Positions 52,445 through 62,291 are shown, counted from the first letter of the stretch. The stretch is DNA of 64,000 nt from Caulobacter sp. UNC358MFTsu5.1 (GCF_000712075.1 NZ_JONW01000008.1:310001-374000), one strand, 5' to 3'. Made by a program: numbers and translations. The notes: generated from the letters alone by a model not told the origin.

Positions 52445-54069
52445 TTCGCCTCGTACCCCCGCTCCACATAGCCGAACCCGTCGAAGTCGGCCGGCAGGGC
52501 CGTGCCCGAGGTGTCCTGGCAAGCCACGCCCACGAAGGCGCCGGTGAAGTTGGGGGCGCCCGGCGCGGTGGCCTCGTCCGACAGGATCGAGGCGTCGAAC
52601 ACCTGGGGCAGCCAGGTCCAGGCTTCGCCGTCCAGGCTCCACGCGAAGCGCAGGCGCTCGAAGTCGACCTCGACCCGCAGGTGGACCAGCCCCGCGTCGG
52701 GCAGCGGGATCGGGGTCGTGAAGGCGTCAGCCTGGGGGCTGTCGGGCAGGGCCGACATCACCTGCAGATGCCGCCCGTTCTCCTCGTCGCGCGACACGAA
52801 CAGGTAGTGGAACTTGTTGGCTCCGTAATAGCAGACCAGCCCGGCCGCCTGCTGGTAGTGCGCGGGCGCGAAGTCCAGCACCGTGCGGGCGCTGTAGCAG
52901 AACGCTTGCTGGCGGCGGGCGACCAGGGCCTGGCGGAACGTGCTGCCGATGCTCTCGCGGCCGAACAGGCGCAGCCAGCCGGGCCGGGCCGTCAGGCTGA
53001 ACAGCTGGTCGGGATAGGGCGAACGCAGCCACTGGAAGTCCAGGGGCAGGTCGGGACCGTCGAAGTCCTCCCAGGCCGGCGCGGTGGGCCACGGCGCGGG
53101 CGGCAGGCCGGGCGACGGCGGGTCCAGCTCGGGATCGCCCGAGCCGTCGCGGGTGCGCAGCCAGCCGTCCTCGCCCCAGGTCATCGGCTGGATCGCCGTC
53201 TCGCGGCCCAGCACGCAGCGGCCCCGATTGGGCAGCGGACGGCCGCACAGATAGGCCATCCAGGTCGTCCCGTCGGGCGTCTCGACGAGGTCGGCGTGGC
53301 CGGCCCGCTGCAGGGTCGCGTGCGGCCGGTCGCGGGCGGTCAGCACCGGACCGTCGGGGTGGAGCGCGTAGGGACCTTCCAGCGTCCGCGAGCGGGCCAT
53401 GGTCACCGCGTGGCCGAAGCCCGTGCCGCCCTCGGCGGTGATCAGGTGGTACCAGCCGTCGCGCTTGTAGAGATGCGGCGCCTCGGTCAGGCCCAGCGGC
53501 GTGCCGGGGAAGATGTTGATGCGTTCGCCCACCAGCTTGGCGGCGAAGGCGTCGTATTCCTGGGCGACGATGCCGGCGAAGCGGTTGCGGCCCGGCCGGT
53601 GGTCCCACAGCATGTTCAGCAGCCACTTCCTGCCGTCGTCGTCGTGGAACAGCGAGGGATCGAAGCCGCTGCTGTTGAGGAACACCGGGTCGGACCACGG
53701 CCCCTCGATGTCGTCGGCGGTGACCAGGTAGTTGTGGAAGTCGCGCAGGGACGCGCCCGAGGCGCCGCCGGTCGTGGTGCGGCCGTAGCGCTTCACATCG
53801 GTGTAGATCAGCCAGAACTTGCCGTCGGCGTGGGTCAGGCACGGGGCCCAGACGCCGCAGCCGTCGGGCGCGCCCAGCATGTCCAGCTGGCTGGGCCGGA
53901 TCAGGGGCCGGCTCAGCAGCCGCCAGTTCACCAGGTCGCGCGAGTGGTGGATCTGGACGCCCGGGAACCATTCGAAGGTCGAGGTGGCGACATAGTAGTC
54001 CTCGCCGACGCGGATGATCGACGGGTCGGGATTGAAGCCCCTCAGGATCGGGTTGGAGATCACGGACAT
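52429..54069 (-). CDS. Glycoside hydrolase family 43 (beta-xylosidase/arabinofuranosidase)
   Basis: 546 residues from ATG 54069; the frame continues far upstream only as a shadow of the MFS gene. The five-bladed propeller starts with NPILRGFNPDPSIIRVGEDYYVATSTFEWFPGVQIHHSRDLVNW (catalytic base Asp in NPDPS). SGFDPSLFHDDDG carries a second Asp, and LGLTEAPHLYKRDGWYHLITAEGG carries the catalytic Glu. A C-terminal DUF1349-type beta-sandwich (about 340-546) follows. It probably releases xylose from xylo-oligosaccharides in the cytoplasm, as no signal peptide is seen. It is co-transcribed with the MFS transporter 8 bases upstream. Confidence 0.93.
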   Translation of the reverse strand: MSVISNPILRGFNPDPSIIRVGEDYYVATSTFEWFPGVQIHHSRDLVNWRLLSRPLIRPSQLDMLGAPDGCGVWAPCLTHADGKFWLIYTDVKRYGRTTTGGASGASLRDFHNYLVTADDIEGPWSDPVFLNSSGFDPSLFHDDDGRKWLLNMLWDHRPGRNRFAGIVAQEYDAFAAKLVGERINIFPGTPLGLTEAPHLYKRDGWYHLITAEGGTGFGHAVTMARSRTLEGPYALHPDGPVLTARDRPHATLQRAGHADLVETPDGTTWMAYLCGRPLPNRGRCVLGRETAIQPMTWGEDGWLRTRDGSGDPELDPPSPGLPPAPWPTAPAWEDFDGPDLPLDFQWLRSPYPDQLFSLTARPGWLRLFGRESIGSTFRQALVARRQQAFCYSARTVLDFAPAHYQQAAGLVCYYGANKFHYLFVSRDEENGRHLQVMSALPDSPQADAFTTPIPLPDAGLVHLRVEVDFERLRFAWSLDGEAWTWLPQVFDASILSDEATAPGAPNFTGAFVGVACQDTSGTALPADFDGFGYVERGYEAKIPLS

Positions 54070-54077
54070 CGGCGGCT

Positions 54078-55361
54078 CTAGAGGGCGGGAACGGTGACGG
54101 GCCGGGCGGCCGGAGGAGGGGCGGACTCGCGGACCAGGGCCCACAGCAGGGCGGCGCCGGCCAGGTCCAGCACGCCCAGGGCGACGAAGAACGGATCGTA
54201 GCCGATCCGGGCCACCAGGCCGCCGATCAGCAGCGAAAAGATCAGCAGGCCGAAATTGCCGCAGAACCCGGCCATGCCGGCCACGGTCGCCACCTCGCTC
54301 TTGCGGAACAGGTCGGACGACATGGTGATCACCGTCACCGACAGGGTCTGGTGGGCGAAGCCGCCCAGGCACAGCAGGGCGATGGCCACATAGGGGCTCT
54401 CGACCCGGCCGACGAACATCATGCCGGTCATCAGCAGGGCGCCCAGGGTGAAGGCCCAGCGGCGGGCGTTGATCAGGCTCACCCCGCGCTTCTGCAGGAA
54501 CAGCACCACCGCGGGGCCGAACAGGCAGCCCAGGTCGGCCGCCACGAACGGCAGCCAGGCGAACAGGGCGATCTGCTTGAGGTCGAAATGGCGGACGGTG
54601 GTCAGGTACAGCGGGATCCAGAACGACAGCGTGCCCCAGGTGGGGTCGGCCAGGAACCTGGGCAGGGCGATGCCCCAGAAGTTGCGGCGAGTCATCAGGG
54701 TCAGGATCGACGGCTTGGCCCCGGCGTCGTCCAGGTGGGTCTCCTGGCCCGAAGCGATCAGATCGCGCTCGGCGTCGGAGAGGGCCTTGTGCTTGTCGGG
54801 CGACTGGTAGGCCGCCAGCCACAGCACCACCCAGACCAGGCCCAGGGCGCCGGCCACGAAGAAGGCCGCCCGCCAGTTCCAGACCAGGATCGACCAGGCC
54901 ACCAGCGGCGGGGCCAGCACCGCGCCCATCGAGGCGCCGATGTTGAACATCCCGCCGGCGAAGCCGCGCTCCTTGGCCGGGAACCAGATCGACACCGCCT
55001 TCATCCCGGCCGGCTGGGCGCAGCCCTCGGCCACGCCCAACGCGCCGCGCAGACCCAGCAAGGCCTGCCAACTTCCCGCGAAGCCATGGGCCATGGTCAG
55101 CAGCGACCAGGCGGTGGCGAACAGGGCGAAGCCCAGCTTCAGGCCGATGGAGTCCAGCACGTAGCCGCACAGGGGCTGCAGCATGACCCCCAGCTGGAAG
55201 GCGCCGGTGATCCAGGAATATTCCTTAGGGCCGATATGCAGGTCGGCCAGCACGGTCGGGGCCGCGACGCCCAGGGTGCTGCGCGTCAGGTAGTTCAGCA
55301 CCGCGCCCAGCATCACCAGGCCGATCATCCACCAGCGCAGGGCCCGGATCTTGCCGTTCAT
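54078..55361 (-). CDS. MFS sugar transporter of the ACS/ExuT type
   Basis: 427 residues from ATG 55361, with GGGAGAGAGG upstream; a longer frame from 55688 runs over the control region. Twelve transmembrane helices; LVMLGAVLNYLTRSTLGVAAPTVLADLHIGPKEYSWITGAFQLG is the signature of the anion/hexuronate (ExuT) group. It would import a sugar or sugar acid. Its 8-base distance to the GH43 gene implies an operon for uptake and cleavage of plant xylan oligosaccharides. The substrate is inferred from the neighbour. Three operator candidates lie upstream. Confidence 0.92.
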   Translation of the reverse strand: MNGKIRALRWWMIGLVMLGAVLNYLTRSTLGVAAPTVLADLHIGPKEYSWITGAFQLGVMLQPLCGYVLDSIGLKLGFALFATAWSLLTMAHGFAGSWQALLGLRGALGVAEGCAQPAGMKAVSIWFPAKERGFAGGMFNIGASMGAVLAPPLVAWSILVWNWRAAFFVAGALGLVWVVLWLAAYQSPDKHKALSDAERDLIASGQETHLDDAGAKPSILTLMTRRNFWGIALPRFLADPTWGTLSFWIPLYLTTVRHFDLKQIALFAWLPFVAADLGCLFGPAVVLFLQKRGVSLINARRWAFTLGALLMTGMMFVGRVESPYVAIALLCLGGFAHQTLSVTVITMSSDLFRKSEVATVAGMAGFCGNFGLLIFSLLIGGLVARIGYDPFFVALGVLDLAGAALLWALVRESAPPPAARPVTVPAL

Positions 55362-55405
55362 GCCTCTCTCCCCGACCCCGCCTGCCTTGGCGATGTCGCC
55401 GCGAC

Positions 55406-55418
55406 GGTAGCGGTAACA
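55406..55418. promoter_or_regulatory. XylR-like LacI-family operator
   Basis: On the minus strand it reads TGTTACCGCTACC, one base different from the first 13 bases of the Caulobacter xylose operator as I recall it (TGTTAGCGCTACCA). It is 45 bases upstream of the MFS start, consistent with LacI-type repression. Confidence 0.6.
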
Positions 55419-55455
55419 GCCATAGACCGCCCCACCATCATCCGCAACGCCAGCT

Positions 55456-55485
55456 GGCCTGACCATACCGACCAAGGTCTGACCA
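55456..55485. promoter_or_regulatory. Direct-repeat motif GGYCTGACCA
   Basis: GGCCTGACCA at 55456-55465 and GGTCTGACCA at 55476-55485 are repeated exactly 20 bases apart (two helical turns). They could be the sites of a second activator or a GntR-type regulator. Confidence 0.55.
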
Positions 55486-55510
55486 ATGGATCGATCTTGG
55501 CCGTAGCCGC

Positions 55511-55529
55511 GTTTGTTCGCGGAACAAAC
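55511..55529. promoter_or_regulatory. GTTTGTTC/GAACAAAC palindrome
   Basis: Perfect 8-bp arms with a GCG centre, between the MFS operon and the divergent PRC-barrel gene (40 bases before its start). It is not the alphaproteobacterial LexA site (direct GTTC repeats). Confidence 0.7.
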
Positions 55530-55569
55530 CTCAAATCCTGCCCATAAGACCCTGCCAAGGAGCCCCTCG

Positions 55570-55911
55570 ATGAGCCTCGACGATCGCCTGGTGAAGAGCG
55601 CCGCCCTGATCGGCGTCAAGGTCAACGACGCGGGCGGCCACAAGCTGGGCGCGATCCGCGAGGTGTTCATCGACCGCGACGCCGGCATCGCCCGCTACGT
55701 GGCCATCGAACCGGCGGGCCTGTTCGCGGCCGGCGGCAAGTACCGCCCCCTGCCCTGGCGCCTGCTGACCTGGGACGACAAGGACGAGGCCTATGTCGCC
55801 GACGTGACCAAGGACCGCTTCAAGGAGGTCCCCGCCTACGACCGCGACCAGCTCAACAGCGCCACCTACGGCTGGGCCGAGCAGGTGGAGCGCTTCTTCG
55901 AGGAACCCTAG
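55570..55911 (+). CDS. PRC-barrel domain protein
   Basis: 113 residues from ATG 55570, with AAGGAG upstream; the in-frame start at 55513 would lie in the palindrome. The PRC-barrel is VKSAALIGVKVNDAGGHKLGAIREVFIDRDAGIARYVAIEPAG, followed by YRPLPWRLLTWDD and a short helix. PRC-barrels act in RNA or photosystem assembly; the role here is unknown. It may be stress-regulated through the palindrome. Confidence 0.9.
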   Translation: MSLDDRLVKSAALIGVKVNDAGGHKLGAIREVFIDRDAGIARYVAIEPAGLFAAGGKYRPLPWRLLTWDDKDEAYVADVTKDRFKEVPAYDRDQLNSATYGWAEQVERFFEEP

Positions 55912-56004
55912 CCTTCCGCTAGAGCGCCAAAAACCTTAACTGGACGTTGTACTAAGGCGAAGCTAGAGACCTCCTCCAAGTAGCGTTTTGGGGGGAAGTT
56001 TCCA

Positions 56005-59000
56005 GTGGTCGAGTCGAGTGTGTTCGTGCGCGCGAAGCGCAGGCGTTTGTTGGGTTGCAGCGTCCTGGCGCTGACGATGGGGATGGGCGGCGCGGCGTTC
56101 GCGGACTGCCTTCCGGCGTCTCCGACTCCGACCACCCCGGTCACCTGTTCCGGGACGACGGTGGCCCAGCTCGTCATTTCGACGAGCGGCGCCATGGACG
56201 TGCCGGTCGGCGCGGTCCTCGAACGCCCCGATATCGTGGGCCAGTACAACGCCCTCATCATCACCTCGGCGGCCGGCGCGACGCCCGGTACGACGGTGAG
56301 CCTGAACGTCGACGGCACGATCACCGGCGGCGTCACCACCGGTATCCAGGTCACCTCCACCGGCGCCAACAACAGCTTCCCGGCCACCAAGCTCGACCTG
56401 ACGGTGGGCCAGACCGGCCGGGTCGAGGGCGGCAACGCCATCTGGCTCAATGGCCAGAACTACGCGGGATGGGCTCCCGTCATCGCCACGATCGACAACA
56501 GCGGCGTGATCTCGGCGACCGCCATGGGCCTGGTGGCGTCCGATCCGCAGATGTCCGGATTCCAATCGATCACGAACCGGGCGGGCGGCGTGATCCGCAG
56601 CGACGACACCGCCATCTACGGCTCGGTGGGCGTCCTCACCAACGCCGGCCTGATCGACGGCGGAGCCGGATCGGCCTATTGGCTCAACGTCGCCAACACC
56701 AGCTTCGCGGTGATCCCCCAGTCGATCACCAACACCGGAACGATCCGGTCCGGCAGCAGCCTGCCCACCATCAGGCTGGACATGGGCTACATGACGATCA
56801 CCAACAGCGGCGTGATGCGGAACGACGCTTCCGGGTCGGTGATCGACACCGCCAACCTCGTCACGCTGACGAACAAGGCCGGGGGCCTCATCCAGAGCGC
56901 CGGCGGGACCGCGATCAGGGCCGACGGCGGGACGATCATCAACGCCGGAACCATCAACGGCAGCATCTTCACCTCCGGCGCACGAGGATCGTCCACGGTG
57001 CTGGACAACAGCGTGGGGACCATCAACGGCGCCGTGCAGCTGGGCGCGCAGGACGACATATTGCTCGCGCGCTGGGACGCCGCGGCCGGCCGGATCGCCG
57101 GGATTTCGGGCGCCATCGATGGCGGCGGCGGCACGAACACGCTGCGGTTCGACTTCACGCAGGACGTCACGCTCGACTCGCTCATGCAGAACGTCGTGCT
57201 GCCCACCCGCTTCCTGAAGCTGGGGATGATGATCGGCCCGAACGCCACCGCCACGCTCAACAGCGACGCGGTCGACGGGCTTTTCATCGGCGGCTCGGGA
57301 CGGTTCGTGACCACGGGCAAGGTGACCAGCACCGGCGCGGCCTTCGTCACGACGATCGGTCCGCCCTGGGACTACAGCGCGACGCTCGGCTTCAGGAACA
57401 CGGGCGACATCACCGCGACCTTCTCGCCGGCCGGCGGCGGCGTGGACCCGTACGGCTTCGCCGTCGAGCTGCAGAACCTCAACGACTTCGTCAACACCGG
57501 CACGATCACCTCGACGGCCGCCGGCGGCGTGTCCGCCAACTTCCTCTGGGACGTGGCCGGCGGCTTCTCCAACAGCGGCACGATCATCGCCAGCGGCACG
57601 GGAGCCTATGTAAACGCAGCCAAATTCAGCAACAGCGGAACGATTCGCTCGACCTCCGGCACGGGCCTCAATCTGGGCTACTTCGCCCGGGTCGGAGAGA
57701 ACAGCGGCACGATCGAGGGCGCACTCATAGGCGCATCCTTGTCCGGCGCCCTATCCAACAGCGGGACCATCAAGGCGACGAACGGCGTGGGCGTGCTGCT
57801 CAACAGCGCCAGCCTCGATAACCTGGCCGGCGGCGTGATCACCGGCTCCAAGGCGTCCGTCGCCAACGGCTACACCGCCCGCGTGACCAACGCCGGAACG
57901 CTGAACGGCGACGTCGATTTCACCGCCGGCTACTATTCGAACGACGTCTTCATCAGCAAGGGCGGCACGTTGAATGGCGGCCTATTGATGGGCGGCGGCG
58001 AGGATGTCTTCGTCACCACCGTCGACGACTTCGCCAACGGCAAGTTCAAGAGCGTCACCGGGGCGATGGACGGCGGCGACGGAGTCGACCGTCTGATCCT
58101 GCGGGTGGCCGCCAACACGACCACCAAGATCGCGTCCGCGACGTCCTTCGAGCGCGTCGGCTACGAGTTGGGCGACGGCGTCAGCCTGACCCTGACGGCG
58201 GACAAGACCTTCACCAGCATGCTGATGCTGGCGGGCAAGGGCAAGGTCGACCTGAGCGCCGACATGACCGTCAACGACGGCTACGCCATCATGGTCACCA
58301 CCCCGTTCGACGGCGCGTACAGCGATGTCGGCGAGGTCTCGATCGTCAGCCACGGCGCGCTGTCGTTCACCAGCACCAACTATTCCGGCGTCGGCGTGGC
58401 GCTGAACGACAAGTCGACGTTCGAGAACCTCGGCAGCATGATCGTCACGGGTCGCGCGTTCACTTCGCCGCCGACGGCCGCGATCACGGGCGGCAAGCTG
58501 GTGACCAACTCGGGCACGATCGTCCTGGACGGCGCCGCCGGGATCACCGGCGCGCTCAAGGTCGTCAATACGGGAAGCATCGTCCAGTCGGAGACGGGCG
58601 AGCGGTCGCTCGGGCTGTACAACGCCCAGATCGTCGAGAACAGCGGCGTCATCAGCACCGCCGGCGATGCGATCATGCTGTACTACTACAACTACTCCAC
58701 GCCCACGACGACGACCCCCAGCGTCACCAACAGCGGCGTGATCCACTCCACCACCGGCAACGCGATCATCCAGTACAGCTCGGGCGCGGCGACGATCACC
58801 AACACCGCCACCGGCCAGATCGTCAGCGACACGGCGCTGGCGATCAGCACGGGCAGCTATGGCGACACGGTGCGCAACGACGGCGAGATCGTGGGCGGGA
58901 TCAACCTGAACTACGGCGACGACCGGCTCGAGAACTACGGCTCCATCACCGGCGCCGTGAACCTGGGCGACGGCAACGACACCTTCGTCCAGTGGGTCGG

Positions 59001-61995
59001 CGGCGCGATGAACGGCACGGTGGACGGCGGCTACGGCCTCGACACCCTGATCATCGACTCGACCGGCGGCGGCAGCGTTTCAGGCTCCCAGTTCACCAAT
59101 TTCGAGCGCTTCAAGCAGATCGGCGGCGGCAGCCTCGTCTACGAAGGGGTGTTCAACTCGGCGATCGTCCTGGACGGCGGCGGCGCCGAGGTGCTGGCCG
59201 GGAAGACGGTCATGACGCCCGCCTTCCTCGGCGGCTCGGACAGCGAGCACATCAAGAACGGCGGCCTGATCCAGGGCAGCATCAACCTCGGCGCCGGCGC
59301 CGACAGCGTCGAGAACAACGGCTTCATCGACGGCTCGGTGCTGCTCGGGGACGGAGACGACGTCTACACCGCAGGCCTCGGCTCAGGCGCACAGTACGCC
59401 ATCGACGGCGGCGCCGGGACGGACACCTATGTCGTCGAACTGGACGGCCTGTGGGGCAACATCCTGCACGGCGCCAATTTCGAGCGCCTGGGCCTGATCG
59501 GCACGGGCAGCCTGAACCTGACCCTGGACCAGAACTGGGAAACGGTCAGCCTGGCCGGCGTGGGCCTGACCCTGCAACAGGGCGCCTTCTCGGTCGGCGG
59601 CGTGTTCGGCGGCGATCAGGCCGAGGTCGTGTCCCTGGACCGGGACATCGCCAAGGTTCAGCTCGGCGGCGGAGCCGACGCCCTGACCCTGGCCGGCGAC
59701 ACCTTCGCCGGCGCCTATGACGGCGGCGCGGGGACCGACGCCCTGACGTTCTCGACCGGCAACAAGGTCGTCGTGAGCGGCGCGGTCTCGGGCTTCGAGA
59801 CCGTGGCGCTGAGCGGCGGCCAGATGGACGTGTCCGGCGTCCTGGGGGCCAGCGGCGACAAGCTGACCTTCTCGGGCGGACCGCAGCGACTGACCCTCCT
59901 GTCCGGCGGCAAGCTGGACGGAACCGTCGACCTGGGCGCGGGCGCCGACCTGTTCCAGATGGCCGCCGGCGGCCAGTTGGTCGGCACGGTGCTGGGCGGC
60001 GCGGGCGACGACAAGGTCGCCATCGACCTGACGTCCGACCTGTCGCTGCGCGGCGACCAGCTGCAGCAGTTCGAGACCCTGGAGGTCACGGGCACGGGCG
60101 CGCTGAACTTCACGGGCGGCGCGGCGCACTTCGACCACCTGGTCAGCAACAGCAAGGACCTCACCCTGGCCGCGGGCGCCAGCCTTGACGCCGGCGACCT
60201 GACGCTGGGCGGCGACGCCAACACCGTGACCCTGGCCGGCAGCTTCTCGGGCGCGCTGGACCTGGGGGCCGGCGACGACGTCCTGCGCCTGACCACCGGC
60301 GGAACCGTCGCGGGCGTCGCGCACGGCGGCGCGGGCCAGGACAGCCTGGTGCTGGCCCTGGGCGGCACGGACGCCGCGCCGATCGCCCTGGGCGCCACGC
60401 CGTTCGACGGCTTCGAGACCCTGAGCGTCCAGTCGGGCGTGATCAGCGTTTCGGGCGGCTACGGCTTCGACAGCATCCAGGTCCAGAGCGGACGCCTGAT
60501 CGGCCTGGCCGGTTCGCAGCTGACGGCCTCGAACATCACCGTGGGCCAGGGCGCGACCTTCGGGTCGGCCGGCGCCGTCAACGGCGACATCGCCGTGGCG
60601 GGCACGCTCAGCCCCGGCGCCTCGCCGGGCACCATGACCGTGACGGGCGACGTCGCTCTGGTCGCGGGCTCCACCGCCCTGTTCGAGTTCACGCCGACGG
60701 TCAGCGACAAGCTGGTGGTGTCGGGCACGGTGACGATCGCCCAGGGCTCGACCCTGAAGCTGGTCGGCGCCGCCGCCCTGACGCCCGGTCGCCGTCTCGA
60801 CCTGATCACCGCCGGCGGCGGGATCATCGGGTCGTTCTCGACCATCGACGGCGCGCAGGGGCTGAACCTGCACATCGAGCAGTCGGCCACGCGACTGCAG
60901 GCCCTGGGCCTGTTCACGACCGACACGGCCTTCTCCTCGCAGGTGTCGGGCCTGATCGACCAGTTCAACACCGCCCTGATCGACGACAAGGTCAGCGCCT
61001 CGCTGATCGCCGCGCTGCCGCTGCTGGTCGATCCGGCCACCAGCAAGAGTGATCCGCGCGCCCTGGCCCGGGTCACGCCCCAGGCCTACGCCTCGGCCTC
61101 GCAGCTGGCGGTCGAGGACGGCCTGACGGTGGTCGAGGCCTCGCGCGCCCAGGCCCGCTTCGCGCCGCAGACGCCGGGCCTGTTCGGCTTCGGCCAGGCG
61201 ATCGCCAGCCAGCGCAAGCTGGACGGCGACGCCGCCGCCGGGATCGCCAAGGGCAAGATCGACACCACCGGCGGCCTGGCCGGCGTGGGCTACGGCGTCG
61301 ACTCCGCCTGGGCGGGGGCCTTCGTCGGCTACCTGAACGGGCGCCAGCGCATCAACGAACTGGACGTCCGCACCGGGACCGACAGCTTCGTGATCGGCGC
61401 CCAGGGCCAGGTCCGGGTCGGCGGCTTCCAGCTGGGCGCCATGGCGGCCCACGACGGCGCCGACGTCGACACCCGGCGCACCGCGCCCGGCGGGACGGCG
61501 GCCAGCGGCGACTACAAGCTCAAGAGCTGGATCGCCGACGTCAACCTGACCTACCGCGCCAAGCTGAACGCCGACTGGGTGGTGCAGCCGCGCCTGGGCG
61601 CCAGCTACGTCCAGACCACGCGCGACGGCCTGACCGAACGCGGCGGCGGGGCCTTCGGCCTGGCCGTGCAGGGCGACAAGGCCTCGGCCTGGTTCGTCGA
61701 CGGCCAGGTGGAGGTGCTGGGCGGCCAGACGGCCGGCGCCCGCCTGCATCCGTTCGCCTCGCTGGGCCTTCGGACGACGGCCAGCGGCGGCGGCACGGCC
61801 GCCTCGGCCACGCTGACCGGCCTGCCGACGCCGATCGTCGTCGACGGCCTGGCCCGCGACGGGACCCTGGCCACGGCCGGAGCCGGCGCCGCCTACGACC
61901 TCAGCCAGGGCCTGACGGTCTCGGCCGCCTATGCCGGCGAGTTCGGCGACGGCGGGCGCCAAGGGGTGTTCGTCGGCCTGAACTGGAAGTTCTAA
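56005..61995 (+). CDS. Large autotransporter with beta-helix passenger
   Basis: 1996 residues, starting with GTG 56005 preceded by GGGGGGAAG. A basic signal peptide (VRAKRRRLLGCSVLALTMGMGGAAFA) is followed by a passenger of about 1,650 residues made of short beta-helix repeats such as ITNSGT and NSGTI, with LGDGNDTF and GGAGTDTYVV-type Asp/Gly-rich segments. An autochaperone-like linker runs about 1640-1720. The C-terminal autotransporter barrel (about 1725-1996) ends in WKF, the terminal aromatic signature. It is a surface adhesin or enzyme of unknown target. The next gene, rhlE, is about 300 bases away. Two cysteines near the start (DCLPAS, TCSG) could form a disulfide. Confidence 0.93.
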   Translation: MVESSVFVRAKRRRLLGCSVLALTMGMGGAAFADCLPASPTPTTPVTCSGTTVAQLVISTSGAMDVPVGAVLERPDIVGQYNALIITSAAGATPGTTVSLNVDGTITGGVTTGIQVTSTGANNSFPATKLDLTVGQTGRVEGGNAIWLNGQNYAGWAPVIATIDNSGVISATAMGLVASDPQMSGFQSITNRAGGVIRSDDTAIYGSVGVLTNAGLIDGGAGSAYWLNVANTSFAVIPQSITNTGTIRSGSSLPTIRLDMGYMTITNSGVMRNDASGSVIDTANLVTLTNKAGGLIQSAGGTAIRADGGTIINAGTINGSIFTSGARGSSTVLDNSVGTINGAVQLGAQDDILLARWDAAAGRIAGISGAIDGGGGTNTLRFDFTQDVTLDSLMQNVVLPTRFLKLGMMIGPNATATLNSDAVDGLFIGGSGRFVTTGKVTSTGAAFVTTIGPPWDYSATLGFRNTGDITATFSPAGGGVDPYGFAVELQNLNDFVNTGTITSTAAGGVSANFLWDVAGGFSNSGTIIASGTGAYVNAAKFSNSGTIRSTSGTGLNLGYFARVGENSGTIEGALIGASLSGALSNSGTIKATNGVGVLLNSASLDNLAGGVITGSKASVANGYTARVTNAGTLNGDVDFTAGYYSNDVFISKGGTLNGGLLMGGGEDVFVTTVDDFANGKFKSVTGAMDGGDGVDRLILRVAANTTTKIASATSFERVGYELGDGVSLTLTADKTFTSMLMLAGKGKVDLSADMTVNDGYAIMVTTPFDGAYSDVGEVSIVSHGALSFTSTNYSGVGVALNDKSTFENLGSMIVTGRAFTSPPTAAITGGKLVTNSGTIVLDGAAGITGALKVVNTGSIVQSETGERSLGLYNAQIVENSGVISTAGDAIMLYYYNYSTPTTTTPSVTNSGVIHSTTGNAIIQYSSGAATITNTATGQIVSDTALAISTGSYGDTVRNDGEIVGGINLNYGDDRLENYGSITGAVNLGDGNDTFVQWVGGAMNGTVDGGYGLDTLIIDSTGGGSVSGSQFTNFERFKQIGGGSLVYEGVFNSAIVLDGGGAEVLAGKTVMTPAFLGGSDSEHIKNGGLIQGSINLGAGADSVENNGFIDGSVLLGDGDDVYTAGLGSGAQYAIDGGAGTDTYVVELDGLWGNILHGANFERLGLIGTGSLNLTLDQNWETVSLAGVGLTLQQGAFSVGGVFGGDQAEVVSLDRDIAKVQLGGGADALTLAGDTFAGAYDGGAGTDALTFSTGNKVVVSGAVSGFETVALSGGQMDVSGVLGASGDKLTFSGGPQRLTLLSGGKLDGTVDLGAGADLFQMAAGGQLVGTVLGGAGDDKVAIDLTSDLSLRGDQLQQFETLEVTGTGALNFTGGAAHFDHLVSNSKDLTLAAGASLDAGDLTLGGDANTVTLAGSFSGALDLGAGDDVLRLTTGGTVAGVAHGGAGQDSLVLALGGTDAAPIALGATPFDGFETLSVQSGVISVSGGYGFDSIQVQSGRLIGLAGSQLTASNITVGQGATFGSAGAVNGDIAVAGTLSPGASPGTMTVTGDVALVAGSTALFEFTPTVSDKLVVSGTVTIAQGSTLKLVGAAALTPGRRLDLITAGGGIIGSFSTIDGAQGLNLHIEQSATRLQALGLFTTDTAFSSQVSGLIDQFNTALIDDKVSASLIAALPLLVDPATSKSDPRALARVTPQAYASASQLAVEDGLTVVEASRAQARFAPQTPGLFGFGQAIASQRKLDGDAAAGIAKGKIDTTGGLAGVGYGVDSAWAGAFVGYLNGRQRINELDVRTGTDSFVIGAQGQVRVGGFQLGAMAAHDGADVDTRRTAPGGTAASGDYKLKSWIADVNLTYRAKLNADWVVQPRLGASYVQTTRDGLTERGGGAFGLAVQGDKASAWFVDGQVEVLGGQTAGARLHPFASLGLRTTASGGGTAASATLTGLPTPIVVDGLARDGTLATAGAGAAYDLSQGLTVSAAYAGEFGDGGRQGVFVGLNWKF

Positions 61996-62005
61996 CCCTC
62001 GGAAT

Positions 62006-62035
62006 CGGAGGCCCGTGCGTCAGCGCGGGCCTCCG
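62006..62035 (+). terminator. Hairpin after the autotransporter
   Basis: GGAGGCCCG paired with CGGGCCTCC, loop TGCGTCAGCG, 12 bases after the stop. The following bases are not U-rich, so it is a weak candidate. The remaining 255 bases up to 62291 hold no gene that I can support. Confidence 0.6.
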
Positions 62036-62291
62036 GAACCCTTGCGACAAAAGGCCTTCTTCGGCCTCGCCCTTGACTTCGCACCTGCAATAAACGACAT
62101 ACGCCGTACGCCATCCGGCGTTATCGGCCGCTCCAGCCGCGTGAGGGACCCCTTCGGTCCAGCCTGTCGAGCGCCCTGAAAGCTTCTCATCAGACCGCCC
62201 GTGTCACGCGGGGCGCTCCCCACCGACCCGCCGCCAGGCGAGCCGTGCGAGGATCGCATGCGCCGCCGCGCGGCTGCACGAAAGACACTGA

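Noticed and set aside
55912-56004. CtrA-like TTAA pair upstream of the autotransporter
   Set aside because: Spacing between the TTAA-like halves does not match the TTAA-N7-TTAA consensus; reported only as an inverted CCTTA/TAAGG pair.
59383-61962. 859-residue minus-strand frame opposite the autotransporter
   Set aside because: Shadow of the Asp/Gly-rich passenger; no initiation signal and no domain.
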